Source: Trichoplax adhaerens
Lineage: Eukaryota > Placozoa > Uniplacotomia > Trichoplacea > Trichoplacidae
Assembly (NCBI RefSeq): GCF_000150275.1
Contig: NW_002060949.1
Location: forward strand, 4,897,193 to 4,961,192
Length of the DNA stretch: 64,000 bases
Direction of reading: 5' to 3'
Shown here: piece after piece, positions 1 to 17,389 of the stretch
Layout of the letters: each line of letters opens with the position of its first letter
Position numbering within the stretch: the first letter of the stretch is position 1
Notes under the pieces: generated by a model
Database searches by the model: none
Told to the model about the DNA's origin: nothing
The model's input: only the letters and a program-made list of their open reading frames with translations
Made by a program: the position numbers and the translations under genes

Positions 1-366
1 GTGATAACAATCATAAGCAAAAATAATGGTAATTATTACTAAGTATTCAGTGTTAATAATGTTATCTTTTTAATTTTCAATTAATCTCATTTTAAACTAT
101 AAAGTAATTAAAAGATAGCATATAGGGAAAATAAAATATACCTAACTAACAAACAAATATGTGTATGCAATGTGGCTACTTTCTTTCAAAACACTCTTCA
201 TAAATATATTTCAGATAGTGAATATTACGCCATTAAATACTAATTCATTATATTGATAATCATCTTTGGTTGGATCATAACACTCCGTCTCCTTTTACAT
301 CACCGTAAAAGTATTAACTTAAAACTGTACACTAGCATAATCCATACACAGTTCTAACAAAATGTC
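1..366. other. 3' flank of VPS53
   Basis: AT-rich sequence downstream of the VPS53 stop codon. I see no coding segment, RNA gene or repeat here. It probably holds the 3' UTR and polyadenylation region of the minus-strand gene, but I could not pick a convincing signal. Confidence 0.4.
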
Positions 367-5893
<5,527 letters not shown>

Positions 5894-6508
5894 CTTGCCA
5901 ACACAGTTAACGTATGTGTTGCTTATGAGCATGCGTAGCTAATGGATGCACTTCATATGCTTTTTACTGTTGGTTACAGTATATTGACGTTATAGGAACA
6001 ATCGAAAACTTCATATGCTGATAATAAATAGTGTACAGCATGCTATGTTTCCAGTATGGATAGTACAAGTCATTATGGTTGACAGATGTGTCTAATACAT
6101 CACTTCAATTTGTAGATTACAGTATAGACGAGAGATCACTAGTACGACAACTGACCAATTGTAACTTAATTATTAATTAATTAATTAATTATAATAATTA
6201 ATAATTCTATGGAATGTGTTTCAAGTTACTTTACTAAAGTTAGACTATGTTCAACATATTTGTTTGAAAGATTTTATTTAGTATGTCAACAGTTGCGCAA
6301 TTTCCAAGGTATAGTCCATAGTATAGTGCAGTAAGACTTTCAAGTATGCTGCTATTAAACGTACAGAATCGCAATATATAAAAATAGAAAAGCTAATTGG
6401 AAATTTTTGAATATACATAATGACGAAATTATTTCGAATTGCCTACTTGCAGTACAGTGTATATTACTTTTGATAGCATTTTAGTAGACTACCTTTATAC
6501 GCGGAAGT
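5894..6508. other. Intergenic, upstream of VPS53
   Basis: Sequence between the VPS53 start and a short plus-strand coding-like segment. It contains an AATT/TTAA microsatellite near 6166-6206 and probably the VPS53 promoter, but no core promoter motif stands out. Confidence 0.4.
6166..6206. repeat. AATT microsatellite
   Basis: An uninterrupted run of the four-base unit TTAA/AATT followed by degenerate copies, in the intergenic DNA upstream of VPS53. Confidence 0.7.
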
Positions 6509-6631
6509 ATGCGGTCGGTAGAGAAGCGCTTGACAGTATTTAGCGTGAAAAAGGATCTGAAAGCACAAAAAGAGAACATTGAAGAGTTGAAACGAAAGTA
6601 TGACAAGCTCAGCAGCATAACAACGCTGTAA
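6509..6631 (+). CDS. Short coiled-coil-like ORF or last exon, unidentified
   Basis: A 40-codon reading frame opens with MRSVEKRLTVFSVKKDLKAQ and ends at TAA. It is Lys/Glu-rich with a heptad-like look (KENIEELKRKYDKL), which suggests a short helical or coiled-coil protein. An AG acceptor-like site (TTTTAG) ends at 6484, so this may instead be the last exon of a small gene; the frame runs back to a TAG at 6485. Base composition is visibly richer in GC than its surroundings. Two frames on the opposite strand also stay open across it, so strand is not certain. I do not recognise the family. A chance frame or a pseudogene exon is possible. Confidence 0.3.
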   Translation: MRSVEKRLTVFSVKKDLKAQKENIEELKRKYDKLSSITTL

Positions 6632-8893
6632 TGCATTGACGACCGTCTGCAATACTCACTCATATAAACTTGCACTACTTTTGTTACTGTGCTAATATAA
6701 TCTATTCTTGTGAAATTTAAATGGATTATATGTTACTAAGTTAGCCAGGTTATATATGAGCATTTGAAACAAGGCTGGTATGGTCATGACGATAATTTAG
6801 TTTTACAAATGTTAGAAAATACTTGCAATTAAAGTAAGTATAACAAAGAAATTAATTATAACCTGCATACATACATTTCTAAATGCGATCGGTCCTAATA
6901 AGAAATTTTAAGAGAATTGAATAATGTTATCGATTGGTATTTAATAACCATTTAAAGAAATTACTTATCAATCATATCTAACATATACAAAAAATAGACT
7001 TTTACTTGAAAATTATTAGTCATTTAAGTACATACTACTAACCTCGCCAATTTAGGTACACTGCACTGCAGCGCCAATTTCATAAGGCATACCTGTACTT
7101 TACTTGCACATACGAATATAACCTTTATACAATATCTTTTATCATACGTTTGTTTATCATGACATTCGATAAGCTGTATTATTCGTAATTCGTGGTATAG
7201 GCAAATGCCCGGGCATTTATCATCAATGGTCTTTTGTGGCATAGAAAGTAAATAAAAAGAATGGATCTTGATATCTAGTGAAACTAAATTACGTATAATT
7301 AGTCCGATAAGACAGACAGGACTTTACTAATTTGATGTTACAAATAGGCTACCCTGCCAATGTGAAGCACATTCATTTTCCAAATTGTTAATTTTATATG
7401 CATTCTAAGTATGCTCATTTTGACGCATCCAGACGCGAAAAGTGTTAACCTAATTAATCATCTTTTGTTAGTTTAGGTTGCACCTTTTAAGGCCAGAACT
7501 ACAGTAGAACTGTAACCCTTATAGCTGCAGTAGCAAGTTGTAATTCTAGCCAGCACAATTCTACTTTACATTAATTTTCTGATGTAGTTTCATAAAAAAA
7601 AACGCATTTACGAGTGCTGGAGGTACTGGGGAGACGAACTGGCAAACACATTACTAAACCGCTAGAAGACCTGTTAGTAGACTAGGGTACAGTATAGGCG
7701 TAAAACACTAGTACCCGTACGTACTAGGAATAGACTGACACCGGTTTATTCGATCATATCGATTGCCGACATTGTCACGCCCACCTATCAGGTGCTCCCG
7801 TAAGCGATTACAGTACGTTAATTAAATTAATTAATAAACACCGTTACTAGCAAATCAAAACTGATTTGATGTTGATCAGAAATGCTGTTTTCCCTCTAAA
7901 TAAATAGCTTGGCTGTACGTCTTAGCTACTTAAGTCGATGCTCTTATTAGCAAGGGAGTCTTTCATCTACTCAGAAAAATATTGATTGCAAATAGAGCAA
8001 AATTCAACGCGTCTACCGATCGAACTTTGAATTGAACCAGATTTCTAGTTTCTAAAATTGTTGCATTAACCATCTTTCTAGAACTCTATCTTGATTCAAA
8101 TTATTGTACAACGTTAAAATTAATCTACTCGCAAGTCAGGAAAACTGCGATCAGTAGCTACTATCAGTTGCCGTACATACTGCAGTGCTCCAGCATCAAA
8201 CGCGAGCCCAATCGGATCGCAAGTTTAGAAAAGTTGATGGGCAGCTTTCATCATCATCAGTTTGAATCTGCAGCTTCTATCAGCTATTATAGCATCAGGT
8301 TCTATCTACTTTTTAAAATTTTTACCTCGTTCACTCTCTTTCTATAACTCTACCTCGATCCAAATTATTGTACGTAGTGCGTTGTATCATACAACGTTAA
8401 GCTTAATCCACTCGCAAGTCAGGGAAACTGATCAACACCTTCATGTGAACTCCAATCAACAGCTACTATTAATTTAACCGTACATATTGTAGCATAATTT
8501 ACTGCAACACTGCAGCATTAAACTCAAGCTCAACCTGATTACAGGTTTAGAAAATTGATTAGCAGCTTCTATCTGCTATTACAGCATTAGGTTACAGCTA
8601 TTCACAAGTCCAGAAAATTAATCAACACCTTTCGTCATCAATTCGGATCAACAGCTTCTATCAGCTATTACAATATCAGGTTCTATCTATTCGTCGAGAG
8701 TCTAGAAAATAAGTCAGTACCTTTTTCATCACTGATTTCCATTGATAACTTCTACCAATAATTACTATTGTTTTTATTGTAATTATCTACTCAATACACC
8801 TGCAGGACTAGAGATTTACCTCTAGGTACGCGCATATTTTGATATAGACTATCGTACTTAACCTTATAACAAAAATTAATCAAATCATTCGAC
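6632..8893. other. Intergenic, 5' flank of first OATP gene
   Basis: No supported gene. A 72-codon minus-strand frame at 7024-7242 has no recognisable features. From about 6760 the sequence resembles the 5' flank of the second OATP gene (near 12810), so the left part of the duplicated unit lies here. 7708-7727 contains an inverted repeat with seven-base arms (CTAGTAC/GTACTAG). The last 800 bases hold imperfect internal repeats listed separately. Confidence 0.45.
8090..8760 (+). repeat. Imperfect internal repeats upstream of OATP gene 1
   Basis: Several degenerate copies of phrases such as ACTCGCAAGTCAGG-AAACTG, AATTAATCAACACCTTT, CAGCTTCTATCAGCTATTA and GCATCAGGTTCTATCTA follow one another. 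A longer unit of roughly 290 bases starting near CAAATTATTGTAC (about 8098 and 8358) appears at least twice. Phrases of the same family precede the second OATP gene at 13960-14300. Function is unknown; it could be 5' UTR or promoter sequence. Confidence 0.65.
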
Positions 8894-11728
8894 ATGGACA
8901 GCAAGGAAAATCAAGGGAATACAGAAAAGAATGACAATATTAGTGACGTGAAGTCGCAAGACAATTTAGTTAAGTCACGTTATGGATGCTTATGGTTCCA
9001 ACCAAATTGGTTGCAATTCTTCAATAGTCCAATCTGGTTAACCTTCATTATTGGCTTATATCAATTTTTATATCAGGCAGTATCTGGTTTTAAAGGTAGT
9101 ACCATCTCAACATTAGAGAAAGGATTTAATTTATCAGCAACCGATATTAGCGTTATCACAATCTTTTTCAATGTTCCCAATGCGATTTGTGGGCTAATCT
9201 TTTCCTTCTTAGCTATTCATGGTCATAAAGGAAAATGGATGACTGCAAGTTTACTCATTGTCGGTATTGGTTTATTAACCTATGCTATGCCACATTGGAT
9301 TATTGGTAGTTATCAAATTTTAAATCATTTAGTCTTTGGTAACAACGACGGTAATTGTCATCCTACCGGTACATCCAACAGCACACTTAATAGCACGTCC
9401 ATACTTAGCTGTAATAGTTACACTAAAGCTTCGAATGGATTATACTATTTTGCTTTCGCACTTTCTCAATTTATAACTGGTGTTGGTGTTTGTACCTTAC
9501 GTACAATCGGTTGGTCGTATATTGACGATAGTGTAAGCCCAACATCATCGCCATTATACATGGGATTTGTTTTAAGCATGCTTGGCTTAGGACCAGCTAT
9601 TGGCTTTGTCCTTGGTGGTCTTGCTGCCAACACATTTGTTTACTGGCCACGACAACCTCCCGGTTAGTATTTTCAGAGTATGAAAATTATAAAAGTTCAT
9701 AATGTTATTTCTATCTAATAGAAATCCTGTTATTAATTTATCTTGATGTTATCTAAATGACAGAATTGCCGTTTCCTATCTAACTGTCAACGATATTTGT
9801 ATATTAAATGTTTTAGCTGGATTAAACCCTGACAGTCCACAATGGTTAGGTGCTTGGTGGCTAGGCTATGTGGCTTCCGGTAGTTTACTGCTTACCTTAA
9901 TTATTCCTATGATAGCGTTCCCTCGCCGCCTACCCAATTATGAAATTTATAAAGCTGAACGAGAAAAACTAGCAGTGGGTAAATCTAAAGTCGACCGCGA
10001 ATATGGACGATCATTCAAAGAATTTTTACCGGCCACCAAAGAAATACTCACTAATATCCCGTTTATGGCAACAGTAGCAAGTGTGGTTATCAAAAGCATT
10101 ATGCTGTCTGGATTAGCGACTTTTTTGCCCAAATATATTGAATCACAGTTTGGTTTAAGGGCTGCGGATAGTAGTATATACGTTGGCATTATTATTATAT
10201 TTGGATTATTCGGTGGTATGGCCGTGGTAAGCATAGTAGCGTACATATTGAACTATTTCGCATATTGCACAGTATTATTAATAGTGCTTTGAAACCTAGA
10301 CTGTTTACAAAAATTAGCTAACGTAATTCTATACACCGCATAATAAGAGCATACAGTCAGTAGATATTAATACTAACTAAACGTTCTACTCTTAAAATGA
10401 AAACTTTTCAAATTTCTTCCAAAAGGGTGGCGGTGTAATGAAAGCTAAAAAGATGGGCGCAGTTTCTATTGCTAAATTTACATTCATCATTTCTGTCCTT
10501 GGGACCATTTCTGCTGCGCTCTTTTTCATGTTTAAATGTGACAATGCTAAAATTGCTGGGATTCACCGGTCACACACAAACACAAGGTTAATACCATTTA
10601 CTTTTTCATCATTAGTCATTGTCAACCATCCTGTAAATTAATTCAGCTATAAAATCTTTTATATACTTAATAGTAGCCGTATAATTAGCAGCTCAAATTT
10701 GATATCCGCCTGTAATCGAGACTGTCAGTGCGGAATAAATACTTTCTACCCCATATGTGATTTGGAGAGCAAAATTACATACTTCTCACCTTGCCTCGCC
10801 GGTTGCCAATCGAGTCAGCGCAGTGATACATATAAGGAGGTTCGAAATATTCTTTGTCATGATAATGTAATTAATTTTCATTAGATCTATGTATTGGTTA
10901 AGTTGAAAATTTTCAGAGCGACTGCTTGCTGACATACTTTAAACAGAAAATTTGAAACATAGTTACTACACAACGAACTGCATAACATATAATGTAACAG
11001 GGCCTTGTTATTAACTTAATATTTTTATTTTAGGTGTACTATAATTGCAGTTGTATTCAGGGCTCAAGGCAATCCAATAGAACGTTTGATGCAATTAAGA
11101 ATTATTGCCCCCGAAATTGTATTATTTTCATACCATTCTTAGTTGTAGTGGGTATATTGGTTTTCTTAACCTATATCAACTTAATGCTTGATACTCAATT
11201 ACTTTTGAGGTAACGTTTAAGTTCAATCAAAATTCGATTCATATCGATCATACAGTATCGATATATCAATATATCAATAATTTGTACTGTACTTGTTTTA
11301 CGACATAATACTTTATCTCTTCTAATTAATTATGTTTCCAAATCATTCATAGATGCGTACCAGATAGCCAAAAATCGTTTGCTCTCTCGATAGAATGGGT
11401 TTTCATCCAGCTTATTGGCACAACTCTGGGCCCGTTGCTAATTGGTTATTCTATTGATGCTTCTTGTATACTTTGGAATGAACAATGTGGTGAAAAGAAA
11501 TTTTGTTGGTTATATAATAACGCAAATATGACAAACTGGATCAGTGGATTAGCTTCTTTATTGAGAGGTATTGCAACTATCTTCTCCTTCATCGCGTGGT
11601 ATAACCTTAGGAAAGATGTTATGAAAGAAAAGATACCCATGGATGTATCTAACGGAAATGTTCCATTAAAAAATCTTATTGATAGCGAAACTACCAAGTC
11701 CCACAAACCATCTGCATCAATCATTTAG
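8894..11728 (+). CDS. OATP/SLCO-family organic anion transporter, paralogue 1
   Basis: A twelve-helix plasma-membrane transporter of the OATP (SLCO, SLC21) family, which moves large amphipathic anions. Six exons join in phase: 8894-9662, 9817-10226, 10426-10586, 10692-10839, 11034-11209 and 11353-11728. They total 2040 nt, 679 residues, the usual family length. Exon 2 encodes the family signature SPQWLGAWWLGY (residues about 263-274). Exons 4 and 5 encode the large cysteine-rich Kazal-like extracellular loop (ACNRDCQCGINTFYPICD, then YFSPCLAGC and YNCSC). An extracellular loop in exon 1 has several Asn-X-Ser/Thr sites. The last exon gives the final helices and a polar cytosolic tail. Start chosen at the first Met, followed by a short hydrophilic N-terminus. 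The gene is the first of two tandem paralogues. Substrate cannot be inferred from sequence. Confidence 0.93.
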
Positions 11729-13463
11729 CATGAAGAAAATACAACTATCATAGCGGTAGTCTATTAAATAGGTTTTACCTAGTTTCTCTAAAGATTACTT
11801 CAACATATTACTTCCTATATTAGCAGCTTTTAGGTAATAATTAAGTTAGCTTTTCATTTAAATCAATTTTCAGTTAATTACTGCCATTAAAGTGATTGAT
11901 TAAAATTATAATGAATTCAATTTTCTATGTGTTTTTAAATGCACTTTCCCTTTACTACTCTAGTCTTACGTTCTCTCCTAGATCAAAATTACCGATTTTA
12001 AAGCAATAATATCATTTCTATGCGTATAACTATTCCAATTTCGTTAACGCAGTTATAAAGTAACATTCTATACGTTTATTTGTTGAATATTCTTCTTAAT
12101 GAGCTCTTTTTCTTTCGTCCCATAATTACGACGAGAAGGCAAGGCACTATACTATTATCTATTCAAAGCGTATGATAATTTTTATTTTTATTTTTACTTT
12201 ATCAGTTACCTTCAGACATTTTTCTCAATGAGTTAAAGATTAATTAGCAATATATGATATATTGTTGATCCACGAAGCAGCGTATTATGCAAGCAGAAGT
12301 ATATTAGTATTAGAAGCATATTAATGTACGTATGTAAAGCAATTTTGATTTGTCTAAAACTGTCGTATGACGTCTGCTTAAGGTTACTGTATCATTATGA
12401 ACTCAGAAAATTCGATAAAAGTTATTGAGTTAGTGTATTCTTGTTCAGACTTTAGAAATGTCTATAATTCTCTATTCTACTGGCATACTATGCAATTTAA
12501 TGCCTTTCTTTTCAGTTTCTTATCTTGAAATGATTTATTAATCATGAACTTTATACGAGTACAGTAGGTATAGAATGAAAGGCGGTTTTCCTTGCGCTTT
12601 TAAATTATACTATACTCATATCTTATAGAAATATCCAATAAATTCGATATGCTATTTCTAAACATAAACGAGCGATATCAATTTTGCTATCATTCTGGAC
12701 GGCATGAATGTAGAATACCGTTGCTGATATGTTCTAATGCTTCAAAATTGCATGGATTACGGTTAATGATAAGTAGATCGAATTATAACCGAAGATTTGG
12801 ATAAATGCTGGCACAGTCATAACGGTAATTTGATAGCATTACAAATATAAGGAAATATTTATAATTAGAGTTACAAAAGAGCAATTGCGATACATACTGT
12901 AGATTGCGAGCACGGCCTCAAGGGGGGAAAATTTGAAGCTTATTTATTTATTCCGTCGTTGGATAATTTCAAATAATATTGAATAAGCAATTTCACAAGT
13001 ATAGAGAGCATAATAGCCGCATGAAAATGGCTTACGTTCATCATCTACGAGTACATGTCTATCTATTTTACCGTACATATAGTATATAAAAAGATGCAGG
13101 TTGCAAAATGATATGAAGGAGTTGGGAAAACATTGATTTAGCTAACTCAAATTGTTTTGCTAGATCAATTTTATTCGTTTATGCTGCATCTATTGAGGTC
13201 AGGAGTAGAGCTGCAACTGTCATGGCAACACTCGCGCAAATGTATGGAAACAGATCCCTTGATTGCGATATTGTGCTCCAGGTAGTTTGTTGAATTGACG
13301 TAAGACATGTAAATTAGATATCTTTCTTGAAATTACTACAGTATATCCGGTGCTAGAATACAATTTGAGTGGCAAAATCTAATTTCTATCGGCTTATGAG
13401 CCACGCCAAAAAAAGGATATTAAAGATGTCGTCGTTGGTCTCATATCCAACGCAATAATCTTC

Positions 13464-13645
13464 AACCATTGCTATGGCATCGATACTGACGTTTGCGTAC
13501 TCTAATGACGTTGAGTAGAAGAAATTTTGTGGACGAAGTCTTCATACACAAAATGAACTCGTCTCTAACCCTAAACCATTATTATAGCATCAATACTCAT
13601 ATTTGCGTACCATTATGGCATTGAGTATGAGAAATTTGATTATTG
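13464..13645 (+). repeat. Diverged direct repeat, offset about 110 bp
   Basis: Two copies of about 70 bases start near 13464 and 13574. Each runs ACCATTGCTATGGCATCGAT or a near variant, then TTTGCGTAC, then GTTGAGTA-GAAATTT. They differ at roughly one position in five. Confidence 0.6.
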
Positions 13646-13959
13646 TGCGATCACTAGGAAACATCGATTAAACAAATAAAAATTCACTTAATATTGACCC
13701 AATTTGCTACTTTTTCCTTGACTTTATATCAACCTACGATTGAGGATTAATCTTCAGCCGATACCTTGGTTCTACATCTTGGGAAGGTTGTATTGAGGTA
13801 GGCTAACTTATGATCTTACTGGGTATGATAGCCATTGGAAGATGATACTGTTGTTTGAATGAATCTTCTACTCGTTCAATAGAATCTTGCTATAAAAGAA
13901 CATGGCTGCGGTGGACACTGTATAGTAATAGAATATCAACCTCAATCTACTGGTAAATC

Positions 13960-14300
13960 TGGAAAATTGATCGAAACCCTTCATCTATTATCGTTCATTC
14001 CAATTGGAAAACTTCCATCAGAGTATTGAATTACGTAGTGGACTACCCACACCTACCTCAACCTACTCGCAAGTTTGGAGAATTAATCAATCATCACCTT
14101 TCTTCAACGTCCATTTCACTCAATAGCTTCTCAGTTTTTCTGCCGCATATTCAACTGTAATACTGACATTATATTGTACATCAATAAGCTCAATCCATTT
14201 GCAAGACGGAAAATTAATCAACACCTTTTCTTCGTCATCAAATTTCAATTAATAGTTTCTATTGGTCTTGATTCAATTTTGAATGATCCAATTACTATAC
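13960..14300 (+). repeat. Imperfect repeats upstream of OATP gene 2
   Basis: Degenerate copies of phrases also seen upstream of OATP gene 1, for example ACTCGCAAGTTTGGAGAATT, GAAAATTAATCAACACCTTT and CAATAGCTTCT. They occupy the same place relative to the start codon, so they were probably part of the duplicated unit. Confidence 0.6.
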
Positions 14301-14328
14301 TAACAACAAGTTGATCCAATCATTCAAT

Positions 14329-17300
14329 ATGGAGAACCAAGAGAATCCAGGAATTATAGCAAAGAATGATAATACGAGTAACACGAAATTGAAAGACATT
14401 GTGGCTATATCAACAACCCAGACTAGATCACGCTACGGTTGTTTATGCTTCCAACCAAATTGGTTGCAATTCTTCAATAGTCCAATCTGGTTAACCTTCA
14501 TTATTGGCTTATATCAATTTTTATATCAAGCCGTGTCTGGCTTTAAAGGTAGTACCATCTCAACATTAGAGAAAGGATTTAATTTATCAGCAACCGATAT
14601 TGGTGTTATCACAATCTTTTTCAATGTTCCCAATGCGATTTGTGGGCTCATTTTTTCCTTCTTAGCTATTCACGGTCATAAAGGAAAATGGATGACTGCA
14701 AGTTTACTCATTGTCGGTATTGGTTTATTAATCTATGCTATGCCACATTGGATTATTGGTAGTTATCAAATTTTAAATCATTTAGTCTTTGGTAACAACG
14801 ACGGTAATTGCCATCCTACGATCACCAACCATACGCTTAATAGCACGGCCATCATTAGCTGTAATCACGCCAATTCCTCCAATGGATTATATTATTTTAT
14901 TTTTTCACTTGCTCAATTTATAATCGGCCTTGGTGTTTGTACCTTACGTACAATCGGTTGGTCGTATATTGACGATAGTGTAAGCCCAACATCATCGCCA
15001 TTATACATTGGATTTGTTTTAGCCATGTTCGGTTTAGGACCAGCTGCTGGCTATGTCGTTGGTGGCCTTATTGTCAACACATTTGTTTACTGGCCACGAC
15101 AACCCCCTGGTTAGTATTTTTGAGCGTTAATTTACTTTTCTCCGACATCACTGCATCCGTAATCAGATTAGATTATTGAATTACTAGATAATAATATAGG
15201 GGCAATTTATTCAATTTCTCCTTCTTTCATACTTATAATCGTCAAACTATGTACAGTAGATACGGGCAGAATACAATATCGTGATTGTGAATAAAGGTTG
15301 TTTAACCTACCTACCTTTTCAGTATTAAAACTATAAAAGCTTAAAATTTTACTCTCTTCCTGTAGATATAATGTTCTCAATTTGTCTTACTGTTGTCTAA
15401 TGGTAGAATTATGCTTTCCTAGCTAACTGAAACAATATATTAAATTCTTTAGCCGGATTGAATACTGACAGTCCACAATGGTTAGGCGCTTGGTGGCTAG
15501 GTTATGTGGCTTCAGGTATTTTACTACTTATCTTAATTATTCCTATGATAGCATTCCCTCGCTACCTACCCAATTATCAAACTTATAAAGCTGAACGAGA
15601 AAAACAAGCCGTAGGTAAATCTAAAGTCGACCGAGAATATGGACGATCATTCAAAGAATTTTGGCCAGCTACCAAGGAGTTACTTACTAATATACCATTT
15701 ATGGCAACAGTAGGAAGTGTGGTTGTCCAGAGCATTATGCTGTCAGGATTATCCACCTTTATGCCCAAATATATTGAATCACAGTTTGGTTTAAGGGCTG
15801 CGGATAGCAGTGTATATGTTGGTATCATTCTTATAATTGGATTATTTGGTGGTATGGTTATTGTAAGTACTGTAAATATTCGTAATGTAATTATATTATT
15901 GTATGTAACACTTTAAAACTAGGACTGTTTATGAAATTGACCAACATAGTACCATACACTGTATAGTACGTACTGCAGAAATTGATTATAAATATATCCT
16001 CTCCACTTAAAACCAAAACTTTTCAAATTTCTTCCAAAAGGGTGGCGGTATCATGAATGCAAAAAAAATGGACGCACTTTCCATTGCTAAATTTACACTC
16101 ATTGCCTCTATCCTTGGCGCTATTGCTGCAGCATTCTTCTTCATACCTAGATGTGACAATCCAAAAATAGCTGGAGTCTATCTATCATACGCAAATGCAA
16201 GGTTACATGTCATTTACTTTTTCATTAAAACTATCTAAAATCTCTTTCGCTTAACTTCACTTAACGTAGCTTTCAATTTTCTAATATTACATGTGATAGC
16301 AGTGATATAACTGGTAGGCCAAATTTGGTATCCACCTGCAATCGAAATTGTCATTGTGAAATAAACACTTTCAATCCAATATGCGACATGAAGAACAAAA
16401 TTACGTACTTTTCACCTTGCCATGCTGGTTGCCAATCAAAACAACCTAGTGAAATGTATAAAGAGGTTCGAAATATCGCTGTTTATCTTACTAAAATCAA
16501 CTTCATTATTAGACCTTTGTGTTTTAATTAAGCTATAAAACTGTTTAAAGTATTATAAACAGATGCACAAAATTTATAACTGAAATTACAAATACGGGCA
16601 TTCTATGATGAATCGTATAAATGTGACAAGCTCTATTATTATTTTTAGGTGTACTATAACTGCAGTTGTATTCAAGGCTCAAGACAATTAAACGCAACGT
16701 TTGATGCTGTTAAGAACTACTGTCCTCGAAATTGTACTGTTTTTGTACCTTTCTTAGTTCTGTTGGGTATTTTAGTTTTTTTATCATATCTAAACTTAGT
16801 ACCTGCAACGCAATTAATTATAAGGTAATATTTAAATTACATCAAAGAAAGGACTAATATACCTTATTTAGTTCGTACTTCTGTACATGTATAGACTACG
16901 CTCGCGGGCTTATTCTATTATAGGTATTGACATATTATCTGCTTTAATTAATCATGTTAACGTATTATTCACAGATGTGTTCCGGACAGCCAAAAATCTT
17001 TTGCTCTCTCTGTAGAATTTTTTTTCGTTCAACTTATTGGTACAATTCCAGGCCCATTACTTATTGGTTATTTCATTGATACATCTTGCGTACTTTGGAA
17101 TGAACAATGCGGTGAAAGAAAATTTTGTTGGTTATACGATAACGCAACCATGACATATTGGATCGGTGGCTTAGCTTGTCTGTTGAAAGGTGCTGCTACC
17201 TTCTTCTCCTATGTGGCGTGGTACTACCTTAGAAAGGATGTTATGAATGATAAGACACCAATGAATATAGGTAACGGAAATATTTCATCACGTAATTTCG

Positions 17301-17389
17301 AGGGTAATGAAACTACAAGGCTCCGTAAACTATCCGCATCTGTCATTGAGTGTGAAGAAAATGCAACCACGGCAGTAGTGGCCTCCTAA
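14329..17389 (+). CDS. OATP/SLCO-family organic anion transporter, paralogue 2
   Basis: Tandem paralogue of the gene at 8894-11728 with the same family role. Six exons join in phase: 14329-15109, 15453-15862, 16041-16201, 16318-16465, 16649-16824 and 16975-17389, totalling 2091 nt, 696 residues. The four middle exons have exactly the lengths of paralogue 1 (410, 161, 148 and 176 nt). The signature SPQWLGAWWLGY is in exon 2 and the Kazal-like cysteine loop in exons 4 and 5. An in-frame TTG lies at 14311, but the first ATG is 14329 and aligns with the start of paralogue 1, so 14329 is preferred. The C-terminal tail is longer than in paralogue 1. Most of exon 1 is nearly identical in DNA to paralogue 1, apart from the extracellular loop and N-terminus. 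Confidence 0.93.

Larger units (their letters stand above)
11729..14328. other. Intergenic between the two tandem OATP genes
   Basis: AT-rich DNA without a supported gene. The left part, to about 12740, matches the 3' flank of OATP gene 2. The part from about 12800 matches the 5' flank of OATP gene 1. A local direct repeat lies at 13464-13640 and imperfect repeats at 13960-14300. A 20-codon exon-like segment at 13222-13281 followed by a GT is noted but not called. Confidence 0.45.

Noticed and set aside
6464-6675. Two overlapping minus-strand frames
   Set aside because: They overlap each other and the more protein-like plus-strand Lys/Glu frame; composition looks like chance.
13222-13281. 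Possible orphan first exon (MATLAQMYGNRSLDCDIVLQ followed by GT)
   Set aside because: The peptide looks coding-like, but no following exon could be found before OATP gene 2, so it cannot be supported.
14311-14328. Earlier in-frame start (TTG) for OATP gene 2
   Set aside because: It is not ATG, and the ATG at 14329 aligns with the start of paralogue 1.
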